Origin: JBQTHI01 sp052390035
GTDB taxonomy: Bacteria; Actinomycetota; Acidimicrobiia; Spongiisociales; ZC4RG35
Reading direction: 5' to 3'
DNA: 26,475 nucleotides
NCBI GenBank assembly: GCA_052390035.1
Contig: JBQTHI010000106.1
Location: forward strand, 1-26,475
Shown here: in pieces, positions 7,478 through 16,146 of the stretch
How positions within the stretch are numbered: the first letter of the stretch is position 1
Layout of the letters: each line of letters starts with the position of its first letter
Notes under the pieces: model-generated
Told to the model about the DNA's origin: nothing
Databases searched by the model: none
What the model saw: only the letters and a program-made list of their open reading frames with translations
Translations under genes and position numbers: made by a program

Positions 7478-8731
7478 ATGGCCGAGTTCCCGGTTGCAAC
7501 CAGCCGTGCTCCCGGAGTCATGGGAGTGGACTGGGAGGCCCGCGTGGATTTCGAGCGTCTCCGCCAGTACCGGCTTGGCCGGGTGCGGAGGATGCTCGAG
7601 GCGTTCGACCTCGGCGCCGTCCTCCTTTTCGAGACTTCGAACATCCGCTATGCCACCGCCACCCAGATCGGCTATTGGGCTTTCAACAAGGGCGAGAGGT
7701 GGGCGCTTGTTGCTCGTGAGGGTCGCCCCAAGATTTGGGACTTCGGCTCGGCCGCCAAGGCGCACCGTCTCCAACTCCCCAACATGTATGACGCCGAAAA
7801 CTCGGTTGGTGGGAACACGGGTCTCCAGGGGGCCATCGGGCCCGAGACCGGACTACATGCGCGCGCTGTCCGGGAGATCAAGAGTGCCCTCGAAGAATTC
7901 GGGGTGGCCGGGGAGAAGCTCGGTGTAGATCTGGCCGAAACCGGCGTTTTCCTGGCCCTGCAGGAAGCCGGTTTGCGAGTCGTCGACGGGCAGCAGGCCC
8001 TGATGCGGGCCAGGGAGATCAAGAGCGAAGACGAGATCACGCTGCTGACTCAGGCCTGTGCGATGGTCGACGGCGTCTACCAGGGCATCTACGAGATGCT
8101 CAAGCCCGGCATCCGCGAATCGGACGTCGTCGCCTTCGCCCACGCCCGGCTCTTTGAGATGGGTTCGGAGTTCGTCGAGGCTATCAACTCCATCGCGGGT
8201 GAACGCTGTAGCCCCCACCCCCACGTCTTCAGCGACCGGTTGATCCGTCCTGGGGACCAGGCCTACTTCGACATCATTCACGTCTTCAACGGTTATCGCA
8301 CTTGTTACTACCGCACTTTTGTAGTCGGCCGTGCCACTCAGAGCCAACGCGATGCCTTCAAGCAGTCGCGGGAGTGGATGGACGCTGCTATCGATTTGGT
8401 ACGACCAGGTGCGACGACAGATCAGATCGCCAAGGTCTGGCCCAGGGCCGAGGATTTCGGCTTCCAGGACGAGATGGACGCTTTCGGCCTCCAGTTCGGC
8501 CACGGTGTGGGCGTCGGCCTTCACGAACGGCCGATCATCAGTCGGCTCAACTCCCTAGAGACGCCCGTCGAGATCGAGGAGGGGATGCTGTTCGCTCTCG
8601 AGACGTACGCCCCGGCCGCTGACGGCCGTTCGGCGGCACGCATCGAGGAGGAAGTGGTCGTGACTGCCGACGGGTGCAAGGTCATCACGTTGTTTCCCTG
8701 CGAGGAGCTGATGGTGGCGAATGCCTACTGA
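7478..8731 (+). CDS. M24 (pita-bread) family protein, Xaa-Pro peptidase/creatinase-like, altered metal site
   Basis: The 417-residue product has a creatinase-type N-terminal domain (about 20-180) and a C-terminal pita-bread domain (about 185-410). Five metal-site positions of metallo-M24 enzymes can be traced: Asp265, then Cys276 where the second Asp is expected, His342 in FGHGVGVGLHERP, Glu375 in ALETY and Glu390 in RIEEE. The spacing of 11 between 265 and 276 matches the usual Asp-Asp spacing, so the second Asp has become Cys (GYRTCYYRT). M24 proteins with altered sites include creatinase, ectoine hydrolase and DMSP lyase DddP, so a non-peptidase hydrolase or lyase is likely. The start has TAGGAG at 7465-7470. 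Confidence 0.88.
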   Translation: MAEFPVATSRAPGVMGVDWEARVDFERLRQYRLGRVRRMLEAFDLGAVLLFETSNIRYATATQIGYWAFNKGERWALVAREGRPKIWDFGSAAKAHRLQLPNMYDAENSVGGNTGLQGAIGPETGLHARAVREIKSALEEFGVAGEKLGVDLAETGVFLALQEAGLRVVDGQQALMRAREIKSEDEITLLTQACAMVDGVYQGIYEMLKPGIRESDVVAFAHARLFEMGSEFVEAINSIAGERCSPHPHVFSDRLIRPGDQAYFDIIHVFNGYRTCYYRTFVVGRATQSQRDAFKQSREWMDAAIDLVRPGATTDQIAKVWPRAEDFGFQDEMDAFGLQFGHGVGVGLHERPIISRLNSLETPVEIEEGMLFALETYAPAADGRSAARIEEEVVVTADGCKVITLFPCEELMVANAY

Positions 8732-9779
8732 TCGCTACGACTATGCCCTCCGCCCGCCGAGGCTGCCGAGGCCGGTCGACACGAGCCTGGCCGACGCCGA
8801 CATCGCCCTCGACCTCCGTCTTGGCATGTATCAGAAACTCCATGAGCTGCGCCAATTCGGCAAAAGAGCTCATGACCTCTTTCTCCAGAACCTGGTGAAA
8901 GGGACCACTCACCTTTCGCTGGGCATGGAGGCAGTGGCCACCGGTTTCGGGGCGGCAATGCGGCCCGACGACTACGTGTTCTCTTCCTACCGCGGCCACG
9001 CCCACTCCCTCGCAAAGGGCATGGATCTCGGTAGAGCGATGGCCGAGCTCCTTGGGCGAGAGAACGGCGTACTCGGTGGCAAGGGCGGATCCATGCATCT
9101 CACCGACGTCTCGAAGGGAATGATGGGCTCGTACGCAATCATCGGCGCTCACCTCTGTGTGGCCAACGGTGCGGCCTGGTCGGCACAAATGAGGGGCTCC
9201 GGTCAGGTGACGGTGGCCTTCTTCGGTGACGGCACCACCAACATCGGCGCCTTCCATGAGGCGCTCAACCTGGCGGCGATCTGGGCCCTGCCGGTCGTCT
9301 TCGTCTGCGAGAACAACCTGTACATGGAGTACACGCCGATCGATGTCATCACCGCGGTGGAGGATCCCGCTGCGGGTCGGGCAGCCGCCTACGGCTTGGA
9401 GTCGATCCTCGTGGACGGCAACGACCCCGACGCGGTTTTCCTCACGGCGAGGAAGGCCCTCGTCAAAGCGAGATCGGGATCGGGACCTAGCCTCATCGAG
9501 GCTGTCACCTACCGCTCCGGTGGGCACTCCCGGGCCGATCCGGGCAAATACCGGCCCGAGGCCGAAGTTCAGGCGTGGGCTGCTCGCGATCCCATCCCGA
9601 TGTACCACGACCGTCTCCTCGGCCTCGGCATACCTGAAGCCCAGCTGAGCTCGATCGAACGCCGGGTTGCCGAGTCCATCGACGCAGCTACCGAGTTCGC
9701 CAAATCTGGCAGGGAACCCGAGGAAGGATCGCTCCTCACCGAGGTCTACGCCGACGGAGGATCGCGATGGCGGAACTGA
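8721..9779 (+). CDS. thiamine pyrophosphate-dependent dehydrogenase E1 component, alpha subunit
   Basis: The 352-residue product is an E1 alpha subunit of the pyruvate/acetoin/branched-chain 2-oxoacid dehydrogenase type. The TPP-binding motif runs from GDG (169-171) to NN (198-199). The conserved loop TYRSGGHSRADPGKYRP (263-279) contains the His and Ser seen in the active site and phosphorylation loop of the family. It should bind thiamine pyrophosphate and magnesium and, with the beta subunit, decarboxylate a 2-oxoacid or cleave acetoin. The ATG overlaps the end of the M24 gene by 11 bases, and the beta subunit gene begins before this one ends. No E2 or E3 gene lies in the window. Confidence 0.93.
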   Translation: MPTDRYDYALRPPRLPRPVDTSLADADIALDLRLGMYQKLHELRQFGKRAHDLFLQNLVKGTTHLSLGMEAVATGFGAAMRPDDYVFSSYRGHAHSLAKGMDLGRAMAELLGRENGVLGGKGGSMHLTDVSKGMMGSYAIIGAHLCVANGAAWSAQMRGSGQVTVAFFGDGTTNIGAFHEALNLAAIWALPVVFVCENNLYMEYTPIDVITAVEDPAAGRAAAYGLESILVDGNDPDAVFLTARKALVKARSGSGPSLIEAVTYRSGGHSRADPGKYRPEAEVQAWAARDPIPMYHDRLLGLGIPEAQLSSIERRVAESIDAATEFAKSGREPEEGSLLTEVYADGGSRWRN

Positions 9780-10756
9780 CCTACCGGGAGGCGGTGGCAC
9801 GGGGCATTGCCCAGGAGATGCGTCGCGACCCGACCCTGGTCATGCTGGGCGAGGACGTCGCCGCCGCCGGTGGCGTGTTTAAGACCACTGTCGGATTGCT
9901 CGACGAATTCGGTCCCGAGAGGGTTCGGGACACCCCAATCTCGGAGCAGGCGATTATCGGGGCGGCGATGGGCGCGTCGATGACGGGCATTCCGGTCATC
10001 GCCGAGATCATGTTCTCCGACTTTCTCGCGGTGTGTTGGGACATGATCGCCAACCAGATCGCCAAGAGCCGTTACATGACTGACGGTCAGGTGAGCTTTC
10101 CGATCGTGATCAGAACCGCCAACGGCGGAGGAGTGAGGTTCGGCGCCCAACACTCTCAGAGCGTCGAGAACTGGGCAATGATGATTCCCGGTCTCAAAGT
10201 CGTCGCCCCCTCGAACCCAGTCGATGTCGTTGGGTTGATGGCGGCTTCGGTGCGCGACCCCGATCCTGTCATCTTCTTCGAGCACAAGTCGCTGATGGCT
10301 ACCAAGGCCGAGGTTCCAGATGGCGAAATCGTCGATCATCTGGGGCGAGCGCGGGTGGTGCGTAGAGGGAGCGACGTGACCATCGCCGCTCTGGCTTTGA
10401 TGGTGCCCCGAGCCTTGGAGGCAGCGGAAAGGCTCGCGGCAGATGGGTTATCTGCCGAGGTGATCGATGTCCTATCGCTCGTACCCCTCGACACGAGAAC
10501 CCTTCTCGAGTCGGTCACCAAGACCGGGCGATTCTTCACGGTCGAAGAGAACCCCCGTCTCTGTGGATGGGGAGCGGAGCTGGTCTCGATCGTCTCCGAA
10601 GAGGCGTTTTGGGATCTCGACGGGCCCAGTGTTCGGATCACCACCCCCCATGTCCCGTTGCCCGCCGCTGCCGCTCTGGAGGACCTCGCCCTGCCGTCGG
10701 CCGAGCGTATCTACGAAACGGTATCGAAGTCGGTGGACTCTGCGGGCACTCGATGA
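9767..10756 (+). CDS. thiamine pyrophosphate-dependent dehydrogenase E1 component, beta subunit
   Basis: The 329-residue product is the E1 beta partner. It starts with the family pattern LTYREAVARGIAQEMRRDP, has GEDV at 28-31 and the catalytic-site Glu60 in ISEQAIIGAA. The C-terminal transketolase-C domain (about 200-320) includes DVLSLVPLDTRTLLESV. It should complete a heterotetrameric alpha2beta2 E1 enzyme in the cytoplasm. A good ribosome binding site (GGAGG, 9756-9760) lies inside the end of the alpha gene; the two genes overlap by 13 bases. The stop overlaps the ATG of the following amidohydrolase (ATGA), which ties the E1 pair to the amidohydrolase and importer genes. Confidence 0.93.
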   Translation: MAELTYREAVARGIAQEMRRDPTLVMLGEDVAAAGGVFKTTVGLLDEFGPERVRDTPISEQAIIGAAMGASMTGIPVIAEIMFSDFLAVCWDMIANQIAKSRYMTDGQVSFPIVIRTANGGGVRFGAQHSQSVENWAMMIPGLKVVAPSNPVDVVGLMAASVRDPDPVIFFEHKSLMATKAEVPDGEIVDHLGRARVVRRGSDVTIAALALMVPRALEAAERLAADGLSAEVIDVLSLVPLDTRTLLESVTKTGRFFTVEENPRLCGWGAELVSIVSEEAFWDLDGPSVRITTPHVPLPAAAALEDLALPSAERIYETVSKSVDSAGTR

Positions 10757-12060
10757 GCGGGCGATTCCTCATCCGCAATGGGTGTGTGCTCACGTTGGGC
10801 CCCCGAACGCCAAACCTCCCCGAAGGCGACGTCCTTGTCGACGACGGCAAGGTCGCCGAGTTAGGACATGGTCTGCGGGCCCGTGACGCCGAGGTGGTGG
10901 ATGCGAGCGAGGCCATCGTCATGCCTGGCTTCGTCGACACCCACCGCCATGTCTGGAGGTCGCTGTTCCGCAACATCGGTGACAAACAGATCGAAGGTCC
11001 GGAGTCACTGAATCATTACCAACCCGACGACGTATACGCCGCCACACTCATCGGCCTGCTCGGTGCCATCGAAGCAGGGATCACCACGGTCGTCGATTGG
11101 TCGGACATTCAGATAGACGACCGCTACACCGAAGCTTCCCTGCAAGCACACGCCGACGCCGGGCTGCGAACGGTCTTGGTGTACGCAGCTACTCGAGGTG
11201 CAGCGAGCGATACCGGGGCGGGCGCGGCGCTTCGAAGACTTAGCACCGGACGCGGCGGATTACCGATCCCGATCGCGTACGGTTGGGACCAGCCAACCTC
11301 GTCACTTGACGATGTCGTTGGCGAGTGGAAACTGGCCCGTGAGCTGGGCCTACGCATCCACGCCCACTCGGGACCCTCGGCAGGGGTGGTATCCACTTTG
11401 GCTGTCCAGGGACTGCTCGGCAGAGACGTCACGCTCGTGCATTGTTCTGACCTCGACGATGGTGACCTGGACGCAGTGTCATCGCACGGGGCCTCAGTCT
11501 CCTTGACCCCGTCGAGCGAGATGGCAGCTGGACTCGGGTCGACTCCAATCCAAAAACTTATCGACCGAGGCATCCGCCCTGGGCTCGGCATCGACAACGA
11601 ATTGATCTCGCCGGGCGACATGTTCGCTCAAATGCGAGCGGCGATCTCCCTGCAGCACGCCACCCTTTTCGACCTCAAACTCGCCGGCAAGGCCGGACTC
11701 CCCCACCTCTTGAGTACGCGGGATGTGATTCGCTATGCCACGATCGATGGTGCCCGGGCAGCGGGCCTGGGTGGGTTGACCGGCTCCCTCGAGCCAGGCA
11801 AGCAAGCTGACCTCGTGATCCTCCGGGGCGACCGCCCCAACATCGCCCCCATCAACGACCCAATCGGAGCCGTCGTCTGGGGCATGGATACCTCGAACAT
11901 TGACTGGGTCTTCGTGGCCGGGAAGCCGCTGATGCGAAATGGAGTCTTGCAAGCCGAGGTGAATCGGGCCAGGGAGTTGGCGATGACCGCCCGACTGCGG
12001 ATCTCCGCGGCTGCGGCTGTTGCCCCGGTTGAAACCATCACTACCGAAGGTGCTGCATGA
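10753..12060 (+). CDS. amidohydrolase of the ATZ/TRZ-SsnA-like group, free form
   Basis: The 435-residue cytoplasmic product has a split beta-sandwich plus TIM-barrel layout. Metal-site residues are His64 and His66 (DTHRH), His205 (IHAHSG), His230 (VHCSDL) and Asp281 (LGIDNE). The usual catalytic Glu three residues after the third His is absent; Pro is there. The family deaminates or dechlorinates heterocycles or hydrolyses amides; the substrate is unknown. It is a paralogue of the domain fused to permease 2 at 16143-18596, sharing the VMPGFVDTHRH, GAIEAGITT and PIQKLIDRGIRP regions. It starts with an ATGA overlap after E1 beta, and its stop overlaps the ATG of permease 1. Confidence 0.92.
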   Translation: MSGRFLIRNGCVLTLGPRTPNLPEGDVLVDDGKVAELGHGLRARDAEVVDASEAIVMPGFVDTHRHVWRSLFRNIGDKQIEGPESLNHYQPDDVYAATLIGLLGAIEAGITTVVDWSDIQIDDRYTEASLQAHADAGLRTVLVYAATRGAASDTGAGAALRRLSTGRGGLPIPIAYGWDQPTSSLDDVVGEWKLARELGLRIHAHSGPSAGVVSTLAVQGLLGRDVTLVHCSDLDDGDLDAVSSHGASVSLTPSSEMAAGLGSTPIQKLIDRGIRPGLGIDNELISPGDMFAQMRAAISLQHATLFDLKLAGKAGLPHLLSTRDVIRYATIDGARAAGLGGLTGSLEPGKQADLVILRGDRPNIAPINDPIGAVVWGMDTSNIDWVFVAGKPLMRNGVLQAEVNRARELAMTARLRISAAAAVAPVETITTEGAA

Positions 12061-13115
12061 CGCTGATTAGCCGCGCCCCTTCCTCGGCGCTCACATCGTT
12101 CGTCGTCGCCTCCCGCTACCTGCCGGTCTATGTGGCCATCTCACTCCTCGTGGTTGTGGCATCGATCTGGGCGCCGGCGACATTGACCGGACCCTCGTGG
12201 GCCGCTATTGCCCCATTCGGGACGTTCCTGGCCATAGCTGCCCTCGGTCAGATGCTGGTGATCATGACGGGCGGCATCGACCTAAGCGTTCCCGGCACCA
12301 TCACCTTCGGTGCGCTGATCATGGTGGGCTTTGGTCAGGGGTCCGACAATCGCATCTGGATAGCACTGCTGACCGCGATCGGAACAGCCGTCCTGATCGG
12401 CCTTGTTAACGGGATCCTGATCGCCGGGCTCAAGCTCAACGCCCTCATAGTGACGTTGGCTGTGGGTCAGGTCGTGATCGGGATAGTCAATCGCTACAAC
12501 AGAACAATCACGGTCCAGAGCACGGTGCCTTCCGGACTGTCCGAGTGGGCCACCTCCCGGTCTCTCGGCGTCAGCAGGATCTTCTGGGTCGGAGCCGTCC
12601 TAACAGCCCTTTTGATCGTCGCTTTCAGATACACCACGGCTGGTCGGAGATTTCAGGCTGTCGGCGCGAACCCAACCGCTTCGATGGTCAGTGGGCTTCG
12701 GGTCAACCTGAATCAGATCTCCGCTTACGTAGTGGCGGCAGTGCTCTACGCCATCGCCGGGGCGCTGCTTGCTGGGCTCCTGAGAAGCCCCGATGTGAGG
12801 GTGGGAGCGCCCTATCTGTTGGGACCCATTGCCGCCGTGGTCATCGGAGGGGCCTCGTTGACAGGTGGCCTGGCGAGCCCACTCTCCACCTGGGCCGCGG
12901 CTTACTTCCTCGCCGGTTTGAGCCAGATGATGCGGGTGATGGGTCTCCCGACCGCACTTCAGTTCGTCGTGTTTGGCCTCGTCATCATCGGGGGGATGCT
13001 GGTTTCGGGAGACCGGATCATCAAAGGCGTGGAGCAACTGCTTCGCGAACGACGAGGTTCCAGACGCCCAAGAGGGAATAAGGCCATCGAGCACTCCACT
13101 GGTCGGAATGGTTGA
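12057..13115 (+). CDS. ABC importer permease 1 (RbsC/BPD_transp_2 family)
   Basis: The 352-residue product is a sugar/nucleoside-type permease with about ten membrane helices. Family motifs are GGIDLSVPG (residues 72-80), AVGANPTASMVSGL (coupling-helix region, about 201-214) and VIGGASLTGG. With the permease half of the 817-residue protein at 16143 it most likely forms a heterodimeric channel, energised by the double ATPase. Its ATG overlaps the stop of the amidohydrolase gene by four bases. The C-terminal tail is short, basic and cytoplasmic. No substrate can be read from it. Confidence 0.93.
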   Translation: MTLISRAPSSALTSFVVASRYLPVYVAISLLVVVASIWAPATLTGPSWAAIAPFGTFLAIAALGQMLVIMTGGIDLSVPGTITFGALIMVGFGQGSDNRIWIALLTAIGTAVLIGLVNGILIAGLKLNALIVTLAVGQVVIGIVNRYNRTITVQSTVPSGLSEWATSRSLGVSRIFWVGAVLTALLIVAFRYTTAGRRFQAVGANPTASMVSGLRVNLNQISAYVVAAVLYAIAGALLAGLLRSPDVRVGAPYLLGPIAAVVIGGASLTGGLASPLSTWAAAYFLAGLSQMMRVMGLPTALQFVVFGLVIIGGMLVSGDRIIKGVEQLLRERRGSRRPRGNKAIEHSTGRNG

Positions 13116-13180
13116 GAAAGGAGACCCCAGCCTCTCATGTATCGAAGTAGTGCAACAAGGTGTGGGCGGATTGCCCGCAC

Positions 13181-13187
13181 GGAGGAG
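13181..13187 (+). promoter_or_regulatory. ribosome binding site fixing the start of the binding-protein gene
   Basis: GGAGGAG lies four bases before the ATG at 13191. This site selects 13191 over an in-frame ATG at 13137, because only the downstream start gives a lipoprotein signal peptide right at the N-terminus. Confidence 0.8.
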
Positions 13188-13190
13188 AAC

Positions 13191-14549
13191 ATGAAACGAA
13201 GAAAAAGAATCGGCGCCCTGATCGTATTGGCGTGGGTCATTACTGCCTGTGGGTCCGGCGTAACGGCCACGACGACAACGCCTGCCGCCCCCGCGACAAC
13301 TGCGGCACCGGTGACCACCGCAGCCCCCGGTACAACAGCAGCCCCCGGCACGGACGCGGCCGCCGGCCCACTCACCGAGTTCGGCGAGAGCACCAGCGCC
13401 GATCCAGCATTGGTCGAGAAGGCGCTCGGACCGGTGGAGCCATCGGACGAGGCGAGCTGGAACATCGTTCTGGCCTCGATTGCTCGGGCCCATCAGGACC
13501 TAGCTGGCGCCGGTATCGACATCGACAAGGCCATGGAGTGCTGGAGTCAGCCCGAGTGTGATACCGGGACAGGTGGCGACATGATAATGGGTTACGCCGA
13601 CGGTGGTGGGAACTCAGTCAACGTCTGGCGGGCGGTGAGTCATATGGAGGCAGTCCTCCAGGCGCTGACGTACCCCGAGATAGGCAGGATCATCTCAACG
13701 GCAGCCGACTTCAACCAGGACCCCGCCATCCATGCAGGTCAATTCAGATTCCTGATCGAGAGTGGCGCCGACTTCATCGCCGGTTATCCAGATGTGGGTG
13801 TTGCGATGGCCGAGGCCATCCTCGAGGGAACTCAGGCGGGAGTCCCTTACGTCCCGTTCTCGGCGGGCTGGGTCGGCCTTCCTGGCGATGAGGGTGCCCT
13901 GGTCCCCGGCGAGGATTATCTCAGCGTGGTCGGTGAGAACCTCTGCGAGCTGGGCAACAGCTTCTCCGAGGTGATAAACGCCGGGGTAGGCACAGGCACC
14001 ATCGGGGTTCTCGGTGGGACACCGGGCAATGCATTGTCCCGAGGCTGGCAACAGTGTCACTTCGAGTCGCTCAACGACACCATCGATCTTGTCGGTCCCC
14101 CCGCAGACACCTATTGGGTGAATCAGTTTGCCCTCGACGCGGTCACGGCTTGGCTGTCGACCAATCCGGATATCGGTGGATACAGCTACGAGTACGCGGA
14201 CGGGCTCAACACGGCCCTGCAGGCATACGACCTGCTGGGTGTGGAACTCGACAACCTGACTGTTGCGTTACGGACCGACGAGCAGACCCTGTTCTGCGAC
14301 TGGGCAGAGCGGAACAACCCGAACTACAACATATGGTTCTCGGCCGGTGGCAACTTCCAGTCGCGCACTGCGGTGACCGCGGCGATGATGTCGCTCAAGG
14401 GTGCCCAGATCCCGGCGGAGATCGTCGTACCGCACGTGATGCGACAGGTAACGGCAGCCGATTGCAACCCAGATCGACTCCACCCCACGGTGTCGGGAAC
14501 GTCTTTGGTTCCAGAGATGATGATTCCCCTCATGTTCCCGGCCCAATGA
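13191..14549 (+). CDS. solute-binding lipoprotein of the RbsB (type 1) kind
   Basis: The 452-residue product begins with a basic lipoprotein signal peptide ending in VITAC; Cys20 is the lipidation site. A Thr/Ala/Pro linker (about 25-55) follows, containing TTAAPGTTAAPG, a style common in actinobacterial binding proteins. The mature part is a two-lobed type 1 periplasmic-binding fold, with DFIAGYPDVGVAMAEAI and TIGVLGGTPGNALSRGW as typical RbsB-family stretches. It should capture the solute outside the membrane and hand it to the two permeases. An N-terminal region of about 70 residues between linker and fold is longer than usual. The gene lies between permease 1 and the ATPase. Confidence 0.92.
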   Translation: MKRRKRIGALIVLAWVITACGSGVTATTTTPAAPATTAAPVTTAAPGTTAAPGTDAAAGPLTEFGESTSADPALVEKALGPVEPSDEASWNIVLASIARAHQDLAGAGIDIDKAMECWSQPECDTGTGGDMIMGYADGGGNSVNVWRAVSHMEAVLQALTYPEIGRIISTAADFNQDPAIHAGQFRFLIESGADFIAGYPDVGVAMAEAILEGTQAGVPYVPFSAGWVGLPGDEGALVPGEDYLSVVGENLCELGNSFSEVINAGVGTGTIGVLGGTPGNALSRGWQQCHFESLNDTIDLVGPPADTYWVNQFALDAVTAWLSTNPDIGGYSYEYADGLNTALQAYDLLGVELDNLTVALRTDEQTLFCDWAERNNPNYNIWFSAGGNFQSRTAVTAAMMSLKGAQIPAEIVVPHVMRQVTAADCNPDRLHPTVSGTSLVPEMMIPLMFPAQ

Positions 14550-14553
14550 TCAG

Positions 14554-16146
14554 GTGAGCAGGCGCGTTCCCGCAGGAGCCAAGGTCGGGGACGTGGTCCT
14601 CGAGCTTGAGGGCGTTTCGCGCCAGTTTGGAGCGGTGCGGGCGTTGACTGATGTCAGCTTTGATTGCCGAGCCGGAGAGGTACACGCCGTTGTCGGCGAA
14701 AACGGCTCAGGGAAGTCGACGCTCCTCGGGATCGCCAGCGGGTTTGTCAACCCCGATCTGGGCACCATCCGGATCGGGGGCAAGCCCCTTCGTAGTGATT
14801 CCCCGGCGAAGGCACGAAAGCTGGGGCTGGCGATGGCCTATCAGGACACCTCCCTGATAAGACCCGAGCCAGTCAAGAACAACCTCTTCCTCGCCGCTCC
14901 TCCCGACCAGCGCCCACCGTTCTGGAGGCGAAAGACGTGGGCGCGGAGGCTCCTGACGGAGTTCGACCTCGACTTGGAGCTGTTCCCAGATTCCCCGGCC
15001 GGGTTCCTCACCCTATCCCAGCGCCAGCTATTCGAGGTGGCCAAGGCTCTCGCTACCCACCCCAAGGTGCTCCTTCTCGACGAGCCCACTACCGCGTTGG
15101 GACCAGACGAGGTGGAGGCTCTCCACCGTACGGTGATCGCCTGCCGCCGCCGGGGGGCGGGGGTGGTCTACGTGAGCCATCGGCTGCCCGAGGTCCTGGA
15201 GATAGCCGACCGCATCACGGTCCTCCGGGACGGGCGACACCGCGGGACATTCGACGCCCGCTCCGTCACCGAAGCCAAGCTGGTCGAGCTGATTGTGGGA
15301 CGGCCATTCGAGGCCGCATTCCCATCGCCGGAACGGCGAGGCCCGGACCAGAGAAAGGTTCTCGTAGTCGAGGGTCTCCAGGGTCAGTCCTTCGGCCCCG
15401 TGAGCTTCACCCTGGAGAGCGGCGAGGTGGTCGGGGTGGCGGGGGCCGAGGGCAACGGCCAACCCCAGCTCTTCGACTGCCTCGCTGGGAGGGCGCCTCC
15501 AAAGGCGGGGCGAGTCGTATGCGATGGTGAGGAGCTCACCCTGATCTCCACAAACGAAGCGGTCCGCTCAGGGGTCATGCTGCTTCCAGGCGACCGCCAA
15601 CACGAGGCATTGATGCCGGTGCTCGGGGTCCGAATCAATGCGACGATTCAAACTCTGAATCGCTTCGGTCTGTTCGGGTTCATCCGGCGCCGCCTGGAGC
15701 GCAACAGGGTCGGAGACCTCGTCGATCAGCTCGAAATACGCACCCCGTCCCTAGAGCAGCCGGTTGAGTTTCTGTCCGGCGGGAACCAGCAGAAGGTCGC
15801 GGTCTCTCGGACGTTCCTTAAGCAGCCGTCTGTCATCCTCGCCTACGAGCCCACCCAGGGCGTCGATGTCGGCTCCCGTTTCGACATCTACAGGGCCCTG
15901 CGGGCTCGGACTGACGCCGGGGCGGGCCTGCTGGTCAAGTCGAGCGATCCCATCGAGCTCTCGGGGCTTTGCGACCGGGTACTCGTGATGTCGCGAGGCA
16001 CGATTGTCGAGGAGATTCCGGGTGATGAACTGAACGAACAGCGCATTGTCGAGGCCATCGTCCGTGGTCCCGGTCTGTCGAAGGCCGGCCGGTCGCCGCT
16101 CGGGATTGCCATGCCGAAAGCACCAACCGGGCAGGGATCGGCGTGA
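14554..16146 (+). CDS. double ATPase of a ribose/nucleoside-type ABC importer
   Basis: The 530-residue product holds two nucleotide-binding domains. Domain 1 has Walker A GENGSGKST (48-56), a degenerate signature LSQRQ (154-158) and Walker B LLLDEP (173-178). Domain 2 has a lysine-free Walker A region GAEGNGQ (297-303), a full signature LSGGNQQKV (408-416) and a variant Walker B ILAYEPT (428-434), with Tyr where Asp is usual. GNGQ and the non-standard second Walker B recall nucleoside-importer ATPases of the NupO type more than ribose ones. It should power import by permeases 1 and 2. The start is GTG at 14554; the stop overlaps the GTG of the next gene (GTGA). Confidence 0.92.
   Translation: MSRRVPAGAKVGDVVLELEGVSRQFGAVRALTDVSFDCRAGEVHAVVGENGSGKSTLLGIASGFVNPDLGTIRIGGKPLRSDSPAKARKLGLAMAYQDTSLIRPEPVKNNLFLAAPPDQRPPFWRRKTWARRLLTEFDLDLELFPDSPAGFLTLSQRQLFEVAKALATHPKVLLLDEPTTALGPDEVEALHRTVIACRRRGAGVVYVSHRLPEVLEIADRITVLRDGRHRGTFDARSVTEAKLVELIVGRPFEAAFPSPERRGPDQRKVLVVEGLQGQSFGPVSFTLESGEVVGVAGAEGNGQPQLFDCLAGRAPPKAGRVVCDGEELTLISTNEAVRSGVMLLPGDRQHEALMPVLGVRINATIQTLNRFGLFGFIRRRLERNRVGDLVDQLEIRTPSLEQPVEFLSGGNQQKVAVSRTFLKQPSVILAYEPTQGVDVGSRFDIYRALRARTDAGAGLLVKSSDPIELSGLCDRVLVMSRGTIVEEIPGDELNEQRIVEAIVRGPGLSKAGRSPLGIAMPKAPTGQGSA

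Noticed and set aside
8685..9800. Long minus-strand frame of 371 codons opposite the E1 alpha gene
   Set aside because: The opposite strand encodes a complete E1 alpha with TPP motif and proper overlaps; the antisense translation has no recognisable fold or start signal.
12600..13493. Minus-strand frame of 297 codons spanning permease 1 and the binding-protein start
   Set aside because: It crosses two well-supported genes and the lipoprotein linker, giving Gly/Cys/Arg-rich runs that reflect the repetitive Thr/Ala/Pro codons on the other strand.
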